DNA of 21,291 bases from Firmicutes bacterium CAG:555 (GTDB lineage: Bacteria > Bacillota > Clostridia > Oscillospirales > Oscillospiraceae). The notes under the pieces were generated by a model that was not told where the DNA came from, did not search any database, and worked only from the letters and a program-made list of their open reading frames with translations. The stretch lies in assembly GCA_000431075.1 (NCBI GenBank), contig HF986906.1, positions 1 to 21,291 of the forward strand, written 5' to 3'. Shown here piece after piece: positions 1 to 7,204 of the stretch (position 1 is the first letter of the stretch; every line of letters begins with the position of its first letter). A program made the translations under genes and the position numbers.

Positions 1-190
1 AGAGACCGTCGGTGGAAAACAGTGAGATGCAGCGGGCGCTGTTGTCGCCAATAAGCTGGACAGCCTCCATAACGACCTTGCGGTCTTCAAGCTGTATCTC
101 TATTGCGTTATATATTTCCGGCATTCTGCCGGAGGGAAACTGTACATCAACGACAGGGCCAATGACCCTTCTGACGATACCATTTTCCAT
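1..190 (-). CDS. atpD: ATP synthase F1 subunit beta, N-terminal part (cut by window edge)
   Basis: This is the start of the catalytic beta subunit of the F1 ATPase; only the first 63 residues lie in the window. The protein begins MENGIVRRVIGPVVDVQFP and continues through the beta-barrel domain to ISLFSTDGL, which matches the conserved start of AtpD (IGPVVDV, NAIEI, TDGL). The nucleotide-binding domain lies beyond position 1. The ATG at 190-188 is preceded by a strong AGGAGGT ribosome binding site. The gene follows atpG after a 29-base gap and is the last visible gene of the ATP synthase operon. The epsilon gene (atpC), normally next, would be outside the window. Confidence 0.95.
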   Translation of the reverse strand, partial: MENGIVRRVIGPVVDVQFPSGRMPEIYNAIEIQLEDRKVVMEAVQLIGDNSARCISLFSTDGL

Positions 191-219
191 TGAATTACCT
201 CCTGTATAGGGGTGTGGGT

Positions 220-1089
220 TTAGGTTTTCTTGCGCTTGAGCGCAGATGCGCCGCCGACGATCTCGGAGATCTCGGTGGTGATAGCCGCCTGACGGGCACG
301 GTTGAGCGACAGACCAAGCTGATCGATAAGGGTCTTGGTGCTGTCGGTCGCAGAGGTCATGGCCGTCATACGGGCCGAGTGCTCACCGCACTTGGCTTCA
401 AGCATTATCGAAAGCACACGGTTATTGATATAAAGCTGCATGACACTCTCGAGCACGCTTTGTGCGTCGGGTTCGAAGATAAACTGCTTCTTGTCCCCCA
501 CTTCGCTCTCACTGTCCGGTGCTGCGGGCAGAAGTCTGTGCGCAACAGGCTCCTGACTCAGCGCCGAATGATAATGCTGATAGACGATGTGTATCTCGTC
601 GGCTTCGCCGTTAAGGTACTTTTGCTTTAAAAATTCTGCCAGCTCCAGCGCCTCGTTTGCAGTGGGCGTATCGCTCAGGCCGGTAAAGCTCTTAACCACG
701 GGAAGTCCGCTTTTTGCAATGACATCCTTGCCCCACCGGCCGCAGACAACGACCTCGAACGGACGCTGCTCTGCATTGGCTATCTCCTCCATGAATCGGA
801 GGACGGCGTTATTATACATTCCGCAAAGGCCACGGTTGCCGACAAACAGGACATAGCACACCTTATTGACCGTTTTTCTCGGTGCGATAAAGCGGTTTTC
901 GTTTCCCGAGCCGCTGGCAAGCAGCGTGTCGAGCACCTCTTGGCTCTTTTCTGCGAAGGGGCGCATAGCCTGCATACCAGCCTGCGTCCTGCGCAGCTTC
1001 GACACGGCGACCATTTTCATGGCCTTGGTTATCTGCTGCGTATTCTTGACACTCTTTATGCGTGTCCTTATCGCTCGCATATTAGCCAT
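220..1089 (-). CDS. atpG: ATP synthase F1 subunit gamma
   Basis: This is the central rotor shaft of F1, which couples c-ring rotation to catalysis on beta. The 289-residue length is normal for the family. The N-terminal helix (residues 1-35, with RAIRTRIKSVKNTQQITKAM and then KMVAVSKLRR) and the C-terminal helix (about 240-285, ending RQAAITTEISEIVGGASAL) are the two strands of the gamma coiled coil and are strongly conserved. The Rossmann-like middle contains VGNRGLCGMYNN. The ATG at 1089 follows an AAGGAGGGG site; a second in-frame ATG is at residue 4. It lies 27 bases after the b-delta-alpha fusion gene and 29 bases before atpD, so it is cotranscribed with them. Confidence 0.97.
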   Translation of the reverse strand: MANMRAIRTRIKSVKNTQQITKAMKMVAVSKLRRTQAGMQAMRPFAEKSQEVLDTLLASGSGNENRFIAPRKTVNKVCYVLFVGNRGLCGMYNNAVLRFMEEIANAEQRPFEVVVCGRWGKDVIAKSGLPVVKSFTGLSDTPTANEALELAEFLKQKYLNGEADEIHIVYQHYHSALSQEPVAHRLLPAAPDSESEVGDKKQFIFEPDAQSVLESVMQLYINNRVLSIMLEAKCGEHSARMTAMTSATDSTKTLIDQLGLSLNRARQAAITTEISEIVGGASALKRKKT

Positions 1090-1116
1090 TGGAGCCCCTC
1101 CTTTCGCTAAACTTCA

Positions 1117-3354
1117 TCAAAATGTTTTCTTGAACTGCTCGATGCACTCACGCAGCTTCTTCTGCTGCTCGGCACTCAGCTTCTTGCCGCCGAGTATCTC
1201 GTCGTGCAGCTCGGGGTAGTTGCGGTTTACATAATCTATTACCTCGGTCTCGAATCGGGCAATGTCGCCAAGCTCGATATCGTCGGTATAGCCTTCGGAA
1301 CCTGCAAAAATGATGATGACCTGATCTGCTGCGGACATGGGCTTATACTGTCCCTGCTTGAGTATCTCGGTCATGCGGGCGCCACGGTGCAGCGTGTCAC
1401 GGGTGCTCTTGTCAAGGTCAGAGCCGAACTGGGCAAACGATGCCAGCTCTCTGTACTGGGCAAGATCCATACGCAGACGGCCTGCGACCTGCTTCATTGC
1501 GCCGATCTGGGCTGCGCCGCCGACACGGGATACCGATAGGCCGACATTGATAGCCGGACGGACGCCAGAATGGAACAGATCCGTTTCAAGGAATATCTGA
1601 CCGTCGGTGATGGAGATGACATTGGTCGGGATGTAAGCGGAGATATCGCCCGCCTGCGTCTCGATGATGGGCAGTGCAGTCATGCTGCCGCCGCCTGCCT
1701 CGTCGCTGAGGCGTGCTGCACGCTCAAGGAGTCTGGAGTGCAGGTAGAATACATCGCCGGGGTACGCTTCTCTTCCGGGCGGTCTCTGGAGCAGCAGAGA
1801 AAGCTCACGGTAAGCGGCGGCCTGCTTGGATAGGTCGTCGTATATTACGAGGACATCTCTGCCCTTGTACATGAAGTATTCGCCCATTGCCGCACCGGCG
1901 TAGGGTGCGATATACAGCATGGGTGCAGGCTCGGATGCGTTTGCGGCGACGACGATGGTGTAATCCATTGCGCCGAAGCTGCGCAGCTTCTCGACCACGC
2001 CTGCGATGGTGGACTCTTTCTGACCTATGGCAACATAGATGCAGATGACATCCTTGCCCTTCTGATTGATTATTGCATCAAGGGCGATTGCGGTCTTACC
2101 GGTCTGGCGGTCGCCGATTATAAGCTCACGCTGACCGCGGCCGATGGGAACAAGTGCGTCGATAGCCTTGAGACCCGTCTGCATGGGGACGGAGACCGGC
2201 TTTCTGTCAAGCACACTGGGTGCGGGGCTTTCCACGGGGCGGAACTGCTCTGCCTTGATGGGGCCCTTGCCGTCGATTGGTGTGCCCATTGCGTCAACGA
2301 CACGGCCTATCATGCATTCGCCAACGGGCACTTCGATTATACGACCGGTACGGCGGACGGTGTCGCCCTCCTGAATGTGGCTGAACGGTCCGAGCAGGAC
2401 AACGCCGACATTCTCCTTATCCAGATCCTGAACCATGCCCTTGAGGCCGCCCGGGAACTCGAGCATCTCGCCTGCCATGCAGTCGGCAAGGCCGGACACA
2501 CGACAGATACCGTCGCCGACGGAGATGACCTCACCGGTCTGGAACACATCGATGCCGTCATTGACCTTGGTAAGCTGCTCCTTAATGCTCTCGGCGATAT
2601 CCTGCATCTGCTTATCGCTGGCACGGCTGTTGTTCTCAACATCCTGGCTGAGGCGGTCAAGCTGATGGACGAGCGTACCGTCATAAACGGTGTCGCCGAC
2701 CTTCATCTGAACGCCGCCGATAAGCTCGGAATCGACCTCGTTGTGGCAGGATATGAAGGTCTCGCAGATTATCTGCGTGAGCTTCTTCATCTCCTCGTCG
2801 CTCAAAGGCTCTGCGCTCTTTATTGAAATGTCAAGTTTCTTCAGTTCGTTCATATTCAATATGTCACTCGGCATTGCCGATACCAATTCTTTTATTTGTT
2901 CTATAAATCTGTCGTTAAGAGCCTGCTTGGACTGCGAAAAGTCGCCCTTGCGCAGTACCTCCGCCGTTATCGCCGCAACCTTTTGCATGGTCTCGGCGCT
3001 TACACGGCTTTGCATCTCCTCACGCAGATGCTCCTCGCTTTTTGAAGCGTTTTCGACAAGCGTCTTTGCCTCCGCCTCACCGGCGGCCGCAATGGCCTTG
3101 CTGTTTATCTCCGCCTGCTCTGCTGCGCCCTGCATTATCTGCGCCTTGCGCTGCTCATTGAGCTGTTTTTCACGCTCAATGTCGGCATCCAAGGATTTTG
3201 CCTGCTCACGGGCCTTATCGGCCTCGTCAAGCTCCTTGCTCACCTGCCGCCTGCGGCTGACAAACATCTTGTCTATTAAATTCATCTTCTTTGCGACAAA
3301 CACGAGCGCTGCCGCAAGAATCAGAAAGTTTATTACTCTAAATAGCATATCCAC
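1117..3354 (-). CDS. ATP synthase fusion: b-type stalk helix + delta C-terminal domain + alpha subunit
   Basis: One uninterrupted 745-residue frame combines three ATP synthase parts. Residues 1-22 are a membrane anchor (FRVINFLILAAALVFVAKK) and about 23-155 a charged Ala/Glu/Lys coiled coil, as in subunit b. Residues about 169-238 match the C-terminal domain of delta/OSCP (SAEPLSDEE, DSELIGGVQMKVGDTVYDG). After a linker of about 15 residues, about 250-745 is a complete alpha subunit with Walker A GDRQTGKT at 414-421. The six-helix N-terminal domain of delta is absent. Start is GTG at 3354, with AAAGGAGGG about 11 bases upstream; ATG at residue 3 is an alternative. The Met at residue 250, where a free alpha might begin, has no recognisable ribosome binding site. 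The gene sits where atpH and atpA normally lie. Mycobacteria have a b-delta fusion, but there alpha is separate. I know of no textbook description of this triple form. Confidence 0.93.
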   Translation of the reverse strand: MDMLFRVINFLILAAALVFVAKKMNLIDKMFVSRRRQVSKELDEADKAREQAKSLDADIEREKQLNEQRKAQIMQGAAEQAEINSKAIAAAGEAEAKTLVENASKSEEHLREEMQSRVSAETMQKVAAITAEVLRKGDFSQSKQALNDRFIEQIKELVSAMPSDILNMNELKKLDISIKSAEPLSDEEMKKLTQIICETFISCHNEVDSELIGGVQMKVGDTVYDGTLVHQLDRLSQDVENNSRASDKQMQDIAESIKEQLTKVNDGIDVFQTGEVISVGDGICRVSGLADCMAGEMLEFPGGLKGMVQDLDKENVGVVLLGPFSHIQEGDTVRRTGRIIEVPVGECMIGRVVDAMGTPIDGKGPIKAEQFRPVESPAPSVLDRKPVSVPMQTGLKAIDALVPIGRGQRELIIGDRQTGKTAIALDAIINQKGKDVICIYVAIGQKESTIAGVVEKLRSFGAMDYTIVVAANASEPAPMLYIAPYAGAAMGEYFMYKGRDVLVIYDDLSKQAAAYRELSLLLQRPPGREAYPGDVFYLHSRLLERAARLSDEAGGGSMTALPIIETQAGDISAYIPTNVISITDGQIFLETDLFHSGVRPAINVGLSVSRVGGAAQIGAMKQVAGRLRMDLAQYRELASFAQFGSDLDKSTRDTLHRGARMTEILKQGQYKPMSAADQVIIIFAGSEGYTDDIELGDIARFETEVIDYVNRNYPELHDEILGGKKLSAEQQKKLRECIEQFKKTF

Positions 3355-3402
3355 CTGAGAACTATCCCTCCTTTCCCGTTAGTCCTGTCAGTTTGGAAAG
3401 CG

Positions 3403-3894
3403 TCACTTTGACGCTTCGATGCAGTCCTTTATGAGTGCTGCGCCGGTATCCATCTCATCGCTGTGCAACAGCTTGTTCGACAAAACGGCGACCAGCTCAG
3501 GCATATTGCTCTCGACGGAGCTCACCGCCTCCGCTTCCTCGGCCTTCACTTTCTCACGCACCTGCTTGTGAAGCTGTTCGGCTTCGGCATGTGCGGTAGC
3601 AAGGACCTCGCCCTTGGCCTTCTCAGCCTCGGTGCGTGCGTCAGAAACGATCTGCCGTGCCTCACCGTTTTTCTCGGTGAGCTCATCGGCTAATTTGGCT
3701 TTGCTCTCCTCAAGTGCCTTTTGGGCATTTCTGCCCTCCTCAAGGCCTGCCTTGATGTGCTCGGCACGAGTGTCCATTACCTTGAGTATCGGCTCGTAAA
3801 GCACCTTTTTCAACAGGAACATAAACAGGAAGAAGCTGATGATAGTCCACAGAAATTCTGCTGTGCTGATTTGCAATCCGGCTAAATCGAGCAA
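3403..3894 (-). CDS. atpF: ATP synthase Fo subunit b
   Basis: This is the peripheral stalk subunit that holds the alpha3beta3 head against rotation. The 163 residues contain one membrane segment (about residues 11-30, STAEFLWTIISFFLFMFLLKK) followed by a long charged coiled coil rich in Glu, Lys and Ala (YEPILKVMDTRAEHIKAGLEE onwards), typical of bacterial b. The likely start is TTG at 3894, seven bases after a GGGAGGAG ribosome binding site; no better ATG is available. It lies 26 bases after atpE and 48 bases before the fusion gene, which carries a second b-like anchor and helix. The operon therefore encodes two different b-type chains, as in the b/b' pairs of phototrophs. Confidence 0.95.
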   Translation of the reverse strand: MLDLAGLQISTAEFLWTIISFFLFMFLLKKVLYEPILKVMDTRAEHIKAGLEEGRNAQKALEESKAKLADELTEKNGEARQIVSDARTEAEKAKGEVLATAHAEAEQLHKQVREKVKAEEAEAVSSVESNMPELVAVLSNKLLHSDEMDTGAALIKDCIEASK

Positions 3895-3920
3895 TCAGAT
3901 CTCCTCCCTTCAGAGACTAA

Positions 3921-4154
3921 TTAAATCTTTGCTATGAGCATGAATGCGATGACCAGACCGTAGATAGCAAGCGCTTCCATAAAGCCCATTGCAAGAATCA
4001 TAACGCCCTGAAGCTGGCTCTTCATCTCGGGCTGGCGAGCCATACCCTCAAGTGCTTTTGCAGCTGCAAGACCCTGGCCGATACCGACGCCGATGGTGCT
4101 AAGACCGATCGCAAGTGCAACGCCGATAGCTATAAGACCCTGTGCTATACTCAT
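3921..4154 (-). CDS. atpE: ATP synthase Fo subunit c (ring proteolipid)
   Basis: This is the proteolipid that forms the rotating ion-binding ring. At 77 residues it is a two-helix hairpin with the polar loop ARQPE (39-43). The ion-carrying Glu is E60 in GFMEALAIYGLV, with Q27 in helix 1 (GIGQG) and Y65 nearby. The Ser/Thr that follow the Glu in sodium-binding c subunits (EST in Ilyobacter) are replaced by Ala-Leu, as in the proton-binding rings of chloroplasts and cyanobacteria, so I infer proton rather than sodium coupling. The ATG at 4154 has a strong AGGAGG site with an A-rich spacer, consistent with c being the most abundant subunit. It lies 32 bases after atpB. Confidence 0.97.
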   Translation of the reverse strand: MSIAQGLIAIGVALAIGLSTIGVGIGQGLAAAKALEGMARQPEMKSQLQGVMILAMGFMEALAIYGLVIAFMLIAKI

Positions 4155-4186
4155 TTATTTTTCCTCCTAAATTTGTGTATACAATG

Positions 4187-4849
4187 TTATTCTTCGTCCT
4201 CTGTCGCCTCGTTGAGGAACACCGCAAGCAGCATGGTGAACACCATCGCCTGAATAAAGCAGAACAAAAGGCTCAGGACATTCATTACCAGCGGCAGACC
4301 TATCGGGAACAGGCCGAACAATGTGTCCGTTGCAAGCTCCTCGCCGTAGATGTTGCCGTAAAGTCGCAGTGCCATGGATACCGGCCTTGTTATCTGCTCA
4401 AGTATCATGATCGGGAAAAGTACCGCAACAGGCTTAAAGAAGGTCAAAAGATAACCGCCCAAGCCGTGCTTTTTGATGCCCTGCGACTGGATAAGCACAA
4501 ACGAGATGACCGCAAGCGCCGCCGTTATTGCAAGCACCGAGGTAGGCACGGTGAAAATGTGTCCCGCTCCGGGCAGCAGTCCGCAGTAGTTGCAGACGAT
4601 AATGAGGATAAAGAAGGTCGCGAGTATAGGAAAATACTGTCTCGTCTTTTTCTCACCCAAAACGCCGCCGAAGAAGCCGAGCAGCGAGCTGACCGCAAGC
4701 TCAGCAACATTTTGCAGGGGGCCGGGCCGCTCCTTAACATTTCGTGTGCAGATAAACGCAAACAGCACTATTACCGCCATGATTACCCACATGCTGTATA
4801 TTGTTTTTGTCGGTGCCAGATATTCGCTCCAAATCTCTGACAAGCTCAC
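4187..4849 (-). CDS. atpB: ATP synthase Fo subunit a
   Basis: This is the stator subunit that forms the two ion half-channels against the c ring. The 220-residue protein has five to six hydrophobic segments, and the signature RPVSMALRLYGNIYGEE holds the essential Arg (R162). Its first GTG (4849) overlaps the atpI-like stop by four bases. GGAGG ends only three bases before that GTG, so TTG at 4843 (nine bases away) may be the real start; this would shorten the protein by two residues. The length is at the short end for the family but the core is complete. It precedes atpE by 32 bases. Confidence 0.95.
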   Translation of the reverse strand: MSLSEIWSEYLAPTKTIYSMWVIMAVIVLFAFICTRNVKERPGPLQNVAELAVSSLLGFFGGVLGEKKTRQYFPILATFFILIIVCNYCGLLPGAGHIFTVPTSVLAITAALAVISFVLIQSQGIKKHGLGGYLLTFFKPVAVLFPIMILEQITRPVSMALRLYGNIYGEELATDTLFGLFPIGLPLVMNVLSLLFCFIQAMVFTMLLAVFLNEATEDEE

Positions 4850-5175
4850 TCACCTCCGTCCGATTCGGATTCGTTATTTTCGCTCAGTTTTTTTACGATG
4901 CTCTTAAGAAACAGCATTCCGAACACCGTAAGGCCGAGTGCGACCGATACCATGGTGACGACGAGCGGCAAGTCAAAGCATCTGCACACCAAAAACGCAC
5001 AAGCCAGAAACGCCACATCGATAAGCATTCTCAGCATATTCGTTCCCATGACGGAGACCATACTGTTCGATTCAGTTTTCAGGCTGCGGCGGCTGACAGA
5101 TGCCGTGAGAAAAGCTCCCAAAGCGCCGAAGGCAAGTCCTCCGACAGCGCACAGCACATAAATATACTTACCCAT
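4846..5175 (-). CDS. Small membrane protein at the head of the ATP synthase operon (AtpI-like)
   Basis: This 109-residue protein has three clear hydrophobic segments (about residues 5-27, 48-67 and 70-92) and an acidic tail (SENNESESDGGE). Its place directly before atpB, with stop and start overlapping by four bases, is that of AtpI, the accessory protein linked to c-ring assembly and Mg2+ handling. Sequence similarity to AtpI is not obvious by eye, so the name rests on position, size and hydropathy. ATG at 5175 follows a GGAG site with eight-base spacing. It is the first gene after the operon promoter and palindrome and is translationally coupled to atpB. Confidence 0.7.
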   Translation of the reverse strand: MGKYIYVLCAVGGLAFGALGAFLTASVSRRSLKTESNSMVSVMGTNMLRMLIDVAFLACAFLVCRCFDLPLVVTMVSVALGLTVFGMLFLKSIVKKLSENNESESDGGE

Positions 5176-5202
5176 AGTATATCTCCGGATATCGGTTTTA
5201 CA

Positions 5203-5226
5203 TTGTGGCGGATATATCCGTCACAA
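5203..5226 (-). promoter_or_regulatory. 24-bp near-perfect palindrome in the ATP synthase leader
   Basis: On the minus strand this reads TTGTG-A-CGGATATATCCG-C-CACAA, symmetric apart from one A/C pair, and ends 28 bases before the atpI-like start. As RNA it can fold as a 5-bp plus 4-bp stem with a UAUA loop. The half CGGATAT could instead pair with ATATCCG beside the GGAG ribosome binding site (about 5185-5192). It could be an operator or a leader hairpin. The outer TTGTG/CACAA resembles Rex half-sites, but the spacing is wider than a Rex operator. Function is unproven. Confidence 0.5.
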
Positions 5227-5232
5227 CACTAT

Positions 5233-5262
5233 TATTTAACACCAAATTAACACAAAAATCAA
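5233..5262 (-). promoter_or_regulatory. Predicted promoter of the ATP synthase operon
   Basis: On the minus strand a -35 like TTGATT (5262-5257) is followed after 17 bases by TTAAAT (5239-5234), or after 18 by TAAATA. The region is AT-rich against a GC-rich background and lies about 60 bases before the first gene. Transcription would start just before or within the palindrome at 5203-5226. Confidence 0.5.
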
Positions 5263-5369
5263 CAGCTTTTCGCTTAACTTTAGCAATTTCATAAAATCGC
5301 ACAAAAAGCAGACTAATTTCGTGATTTGTTCTACGAACTAAATAGATTTGTTTTTTGTATAAAAACGCA

Positions 5370-5399
5370 AAAAACCGGCCGAAAAAGGTCGGTTTTTTG
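5370..5399 (-). terminator. Intrinsic terminator after the FAD oxidase operon
   Basis: A 12-bp stem (AAAAAACCGGCC on the plus strand against GGTCGGTTTTTT, with one G-T pair) encloses a six-base A-rich loop. On the minus strand it begins six bases after the stop of the FAD oxidase and ends in a T run, so it terminates the five-gene operon and separates it from the ATP synthase operon. Confidence 0.85.
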
Positions 5400-5404
5400 C
5401 TTGC

Positions 5405-7204
5405 TTATTTGTCAAACTTGTCCTGTGCGAGATAGTCGGTGTACTCACGGTCAAACTTCTTCTCCTCGGGCAGCAGGTCAAGGCCGATCGTGCCGCCGGG
5501 GTTCATGTTGTACTTCGGGTCAAAGTAGTTTTTGAGTACCTTGAAAACGCCGTATTCCTTCTCGCCGATGTAGCCCTCGAGCCACGGGGCGAACATCTTA
5601 CCGATGCCGTGGTGGTGGCTTATCGATGCACCCGAGCGCTGGATAGCATCGAGGATGGTGGTGTGATATGCCTTGAAGGCTTTCTCATCCTGCATCTTTG
5701 TAAGGAAGATGAAGTAAAGGTTTGCGCCCTGCGGGTAGCAGTGGGACATATGGGTCGTCACAACGGTGTTCGGCAGCGCATGGCAGACCTTGCGCACATC
5801 AAGGTGAACCTGCTCCATATTGGACCAGTTGACGGTACACTCCAAGGTATCGGTGGTGATGCCGAAGTCCATGAGCGTATCACGCAGATACGGGTCGTTA
5901 AAGCGTCCCTTTTCCCAGCTTTTCGTGACATAGCCGGTCAGCGGCAGGCCGCCGTGCTTGAGAGCGATCTTGCGGATATTCTTTGCGACATTCTTTGAAT
6001 AGCCCTTTTCGCCGTCGGTGAAGCCGAGGAACAGGCAGCGCTCCATATCCTTGTAGCCGAGCTTGTCAAGGATGGGGTACAGCGGCGTGTCATCGACATT
6101 ATACAGTCTGAGCATCATGCTCGTCTCCTCCTGGTCGGACAGGCGGAAAACGGACGAGTAGCCGCACTCATGCTGCATCATCTCACGGGCGGCCTTCATG
6201 GCCTCGTCCCATGTTTTGAATATGTAAGAGAAGCGCTTGCGGTTCTCCGGCATCCAGCGGAACACCTTCAAGGTGACCTCGGTCAGCACGCCGAATGTAC
6301 CCTCCGAGCCCATCATGATCTGATTGAGGTCGGGGCCACAGGCCTCGCGGCTGTAGTGTCTGGTCTGGATAGTGCCGATGTAGTGGCTGGTCTGGATAGT
6401 GCCGATTGGGGTGGCGTACTTCTGCGACAGCACGATATCGGCAATGCAGCCGTAGTAGGTGCTGTTCTGACCTGCGCCTCTCGTGACCGTCCAGCCGCCG
6501 ACGGAGGAGTATTCAAACGACTGCGGGAAGTGGCCGCAGGTGTACTGGCGCTTTGCGCCGAAAAGCTCAGGTGCGTTCTGCAGAGTCTTTTCAAGGTCGG
6601 GGCCGGACATGCCCGCCTGAACGGTTATGGTCTGGTCTATTTCATTAAACGAAATGACCTTGTTGAATCTCCTGCGCATATCGAGCGAAATACCGCCCTT
6701 AACAGGCTCAACGCCACGGGTGACGGAGCTGCCGCCGCCGTAGACATACAGGGGAATGTCGTGCTCGGTAGAGTATGCGACTATCTTCTCGACCTGCTCG
6801 GTGGTGTCGGGATAAAGGACAACATCGGGAACAGAGTCGATGACCTTATGGCGCAGACGCAGAATGTCATAGGCCGTAAAGCCGTATGCGACGGACAATC
6901 TGTCGTAATCGGAGGTGGAGATGCCCTCATCGCCGACTATCTCACGCAGAGCGTCAATGTGCTCCTGCGCAAGCTTCACAGGGTGGTCGGAAAGGTCGAC
7001 CTTATCAAAGCCGATATCGTCGGTGTACTCCTTGAAGTCATCGTCGGTGAGCTTGAAGACCTCCTTCATCATCTTGTACAGCGATTCCTTGGGGTATTTG
7101 AAAAACTCGGGGTCGCCCCAGCGGAAGATGGAGCGGTAGCTGTCAGCCGGTGCGGGGGTATCGACCCACTTGGGCTCGAAGCCCTTATAAGGTTTGTGAC
7201 TCAT
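5405..7204 (-). CDS. FAD-binding oxidase, alkyl-DHAP synthase-like
   Basis: This flavoprotein of the vanillyl-alcohol oxidase fold resembles alkyldihydroxyacetonephosphate synthase (AGPS), which swaps an acyl for an alkyl chain on DHAP. The 599 residues show the AGPS N-terminal RWG segment, the PP-loop (YVYGGGSSVTRGVEP, about 152-166), SSVGGWTVTRGAGQN, the GPDLNQIMMGSEGTFGVLTEVT block, and near the C-terminus SHHHGIGK, the triple-His active-site motif of AGPS. Related enzymes such as GlcD or D-lactate dehydrogenase share the fold, so the substrate is uncertain. TAATG couples it to the kinase gene before it. A nine-residue segment just before SREACGPD is present twice (IGTIQTSHY then IGTIQTRHY), from a 27-bp tandem duplication; without it the protein would be 590 residues. 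It is the last gene of its operon, followed by a terminator. Confidence 0.85.
   Translation of the reverse strand: MSHKPYKGFEPKWVDTPAPADSYRSIFRWGDPEFFKYPKESLYKMMKEVFKLTDDDFKEYTDDIGFDKVDLSDHPVKLAQEHIDALREIVGDEGISTSDYDRLSVAYGFTAYDILRLRHKVIDSVPDVVLYPDTTEQVEKIVAYSTEHDIPLYVYGGGSSVTRGVEPVKGGISLDMRRRFNKVISFNEIDQTITVQAGMSGPDLEKTLQNAPELFGAKRQYTCGHFPQSFEYSSVGGWTVTRGAGQNSTYYGCIADIVLSQKYATPIGTIQTSHYIGTIQTRHYSREACGPDLNQIMMGSEGTFGVLTEVTLKVFRWMPENRKRFSYIFKTWDEAMKAAREMMQHECGYSSVFRLSDQEETSMMLRLYNVDDTPLYPILDKLGYKDMERCLFLGFTDGEKGYSKNVAKNIRKIALKHGGLPLTGYVTKSWEKGRFNDPYLRDTLMDFGITTDTLECTVNWSNMEQVHLDVRKVCHALPNTVVTTHMSHCYPQGANLYFIFLTKMQDEKAFKAYHTTILDAIQRSGASISHHHGIGKMFAPWLEGYIGEKEYGVFKVLKNYFDPKYNMNPGGTIGLDLLPEEKKFDREYTDYLAQDKFDK
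6353..6406 (-). repeat. 27-bp in-frame tandem duplication inside the FAD oxidase gene
   Basis: Bases 6353-6379 and 6380-6406 are identical except for one base (T at 6359, G at 6386), which gives Arg or Ser in the encoded HY motif. Family members I know have this segment once before the conserved GPD block, so this looks like a recent duplication, or an assembly artefact. Confidence 0.9.

Noticed and set aside
5203..5226. Rex operator upstream of the ATP synthase genes
   Set aside because: The outer TTGTG/CACAA halves fit, but the 12-base CGGATATATCCG centre is too long for the usual Rex site.
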